Below, piece after piece: positions 63,145 through 64,000 of a stretch of DNA of 64,000 nucleotides. Both the position numbers and the translations under genes were made by a program. Source of the DNA: Streptomyces tauricus (GTDB lineage Bacteria > Actinomycetota > Actinomycetes > Streptomycetales > Streptomycetaceae); assembly GCF_014650955.1 (NCBI RefSeq), contig NZ_BMVY01000006.1, positions 62,001 through 126,000 on the forward strand, given 5' to 3'. The notes beneath the pieces are model-generated. The model was not told the origin of the DNA. It ran no database searches and saw only the letters and a list, made by a program, of their open reading frames with translations. Position 1 is the stretch's first letter, and each line of letters begins with the position of its first letter.

Positions 63145-64000
63145 ATGGACGTGAACGCGGCTGTCGCCGCAGCGGCAGCGATCGCCGGTGTACTCACCGG
63201 CGTCATCGCCGTGCTGGCGTTCCGCTGGAGTGAGCGGGAACAGAAACGCCCCACCCGCACCTCTCTGCACACCGACCCGGTCCTGCCGCCGGGCGTCGAC
63301 ACGGTTCTGTCCGTGCTCCGCTCCTCCGCCGTCGTACTCGACGAGTCCGACGCCGTGGTCAAGGCCAGCTCGGCCGCGTACGCCCTCGGTCTCGTGCGCG
63401 GCGGGAAACTGGCCGTCGAGCCGATGATCATCATGGCCCGCGACACGCGCAGGGACGGGGAGATACGCCAGGTCGAACTGGACCTTCCCCGGCGCGGCAC
63501 CGGCCGGGGCGAGGCACTCGCCGTGTCCGCCCGGGTGGCGCCGCTCGGCTCCCGGCTCGTCCTGCTCCTGGTCGAGGACCTCACCGAGGCCCGCCGGATC
63601 GAAGCCGTACGACGCGACTTCGTGGCCAATGTCAGCCATGAGCTCAAGACCCCGGTCGGCGCGCTCTCGCTCCTCTCCGAGGCCGTCATGGGCGCCTCGG
63701 AGGAGCCGGAGGCCGTGGAGCGCTTCGCCGGGCGCATGCAGATAGAGGCGACCCGCCTCACCAACCTCGTCCAGGAGCTCATCGACCTCTCCCGGGTCCA
63801 GAACGACGACCCGCTGGAGGACGCGGAGCCCGTACGCGTCGACGAGCTGGTCGCCGAGGCGATCGACCGCTGCCGCCACCAGGCCGGCACCAAGCAGATC
63901 ACCATGGCCGCCGGCGGCACCGCCGACCTGCGCCTGTGGGGCAACCGGGGCCAGCTGGCGGCGGCACTCGGCAACCTCGTGGAGAACGCCGTCAACTACT
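63145..64000 (+). CDS. phoR: phosphate sensor histidine kinase PhoR, 3' end outside the window
   Basis: 285 codons are visible and the frame is open at the window end. One N-terminal membrane helix (AAVAAAAAIAGVLTGVIAVLAFRW, residues 5-28) is followed by a PAS-like sensor region (VLRSSAVVLDESDAVVKASSAAYALGLVRGGKLAVEPM). The HisKA domain has DFVANVSHELKTPVGALSLLSEAV, whose His near 165 is autophosphorylated. The start of the ATPase domain (LWGNRGQLAAALGNLVENAVNY, with the N-box) follows. It phosphorylates PhoP, which should follow outside the window. TAACCT just upstream of the ATG suggests a nearly leaderless transcript. Confidence 0.93.
   Translation, partial: MDVNAAVAAAAAIAGVLTGVIAVLAFRWSEREQKRPTRTSLHTDPVLPPGVDTVLSVLRSSAVVLDESDAVVKASSAAYALGLVRGGKLAVEPMIIMARDTRRDGEIRQVELDLPRRGTGRGEALAVSARVAPLGSRLVLLLVEDLTEARRIEAVRRDFVANVSHELKTPVGALSLLSEAVMGASEEPEAVERFAGRMQIEATRLTNLVQELIDLSRVQNDDPLEDAEPVRVDELVAEAIDRCRHQAGTKQITMAAGGTADLRLWGNRGQLAAALGNLVENAVNY

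Overview
The window is chromosomal DNA from a Streptomyces-type actinomycete. The evidence is very high GC with G or C at most third codon positions, GGAGG-type ribosome sites mixed with leaderless starts, mycothiol biosynthesis (mshA), the developmental regulators rsiG and devA/devB/devE, nickel-responsive Nur, and the phoU/phoR pair. The gene order (sulfurtransferase, nur, rsiG, devE, devA, devB, mshA, gpmA, phoU, phoR) matches, from memory, the S. coelicolor SCO4164-SCO4229 region. No sequence search was run.

Left part (1-13.9 kb): a 5'-truncated alpha/beta hydrolase, a MoaD/ThiS protein, a DUF2993 lipoprotein-like protein, and a sulfur locus made of a leaderless cysteine leader peptide, a rhodanese, SseC/DUF1416 and DUF3099. 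Next come a DsrE protein, a three-gene operon of Pro/Ala-rich membrane-anchored proteins, a 33-aa membrane peptide, nitrobindin, nur, ygfZ, dtd, the c-di-GMP-binding anti-sigma factor gene rsiG and an Eis-like acetyltransferase.

Developmental cluster (14.0-21.0 kb): devE and devA each lie divergently from a paralogous 61-62 aa membrane peptide, and each pair shares an AGTTGG-n3-CCAACT operator. devB (HAD hydrolase) follows. A third DevA-like GntR gene, an aminoglycoside-phosphotransferase-fold kinase and a second devB-like HAD gene extend the cluster. A TetR regulator with its probable operator and a HelD-like helicase follow.

Middle (23.9-43.1 kb): a nitroreductase-hemerythrin fusion, an ECF41-type sigma factor with its carboxymuconolactone decarboxylase partner behind five 18-bp tandem repeats, an XRE regulator behind a 28-bp perfect palindrome, an HBHA-like protein, a SpoIIE-type phosphatase, an NlpC/P60 hydrolase, mshA, a TAT-exported beta-helix protein, an AraC regulator, an MFS transporter and gpmA.

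Integrated element (43046-56222, about 13.2 kb): an actinomycete integrative and conjugative element (AICE) inserted at the 3' end of gpmA, flanked by a 21-bp direct repeat. It carries int, xis, an iteron-like region, a 38-bp perfect palindrome, a Rep ATPase, a primase-polymerase, a C5 DNA methyltransferase, the FtsK-like transfer protein TraB, a cluster of spread and membrane genes including a PycTM-like protein, a divergent GntR regulator with a GNAT gene, and two lower-GC cargo genes, one with an HEPN-like R-x4-H motif.

Right part (56.2-64 kb): the probable original gpmA terminator, a DUF4265 protein and small hypotheticals, a P-loop kinase, a HAD protein, a secreted cell-wall-binding-repeat protein, a 50-aa Cys-rich peptide, phoU, PHO-box arrays and the 5' part of phoR, which runs off the window.
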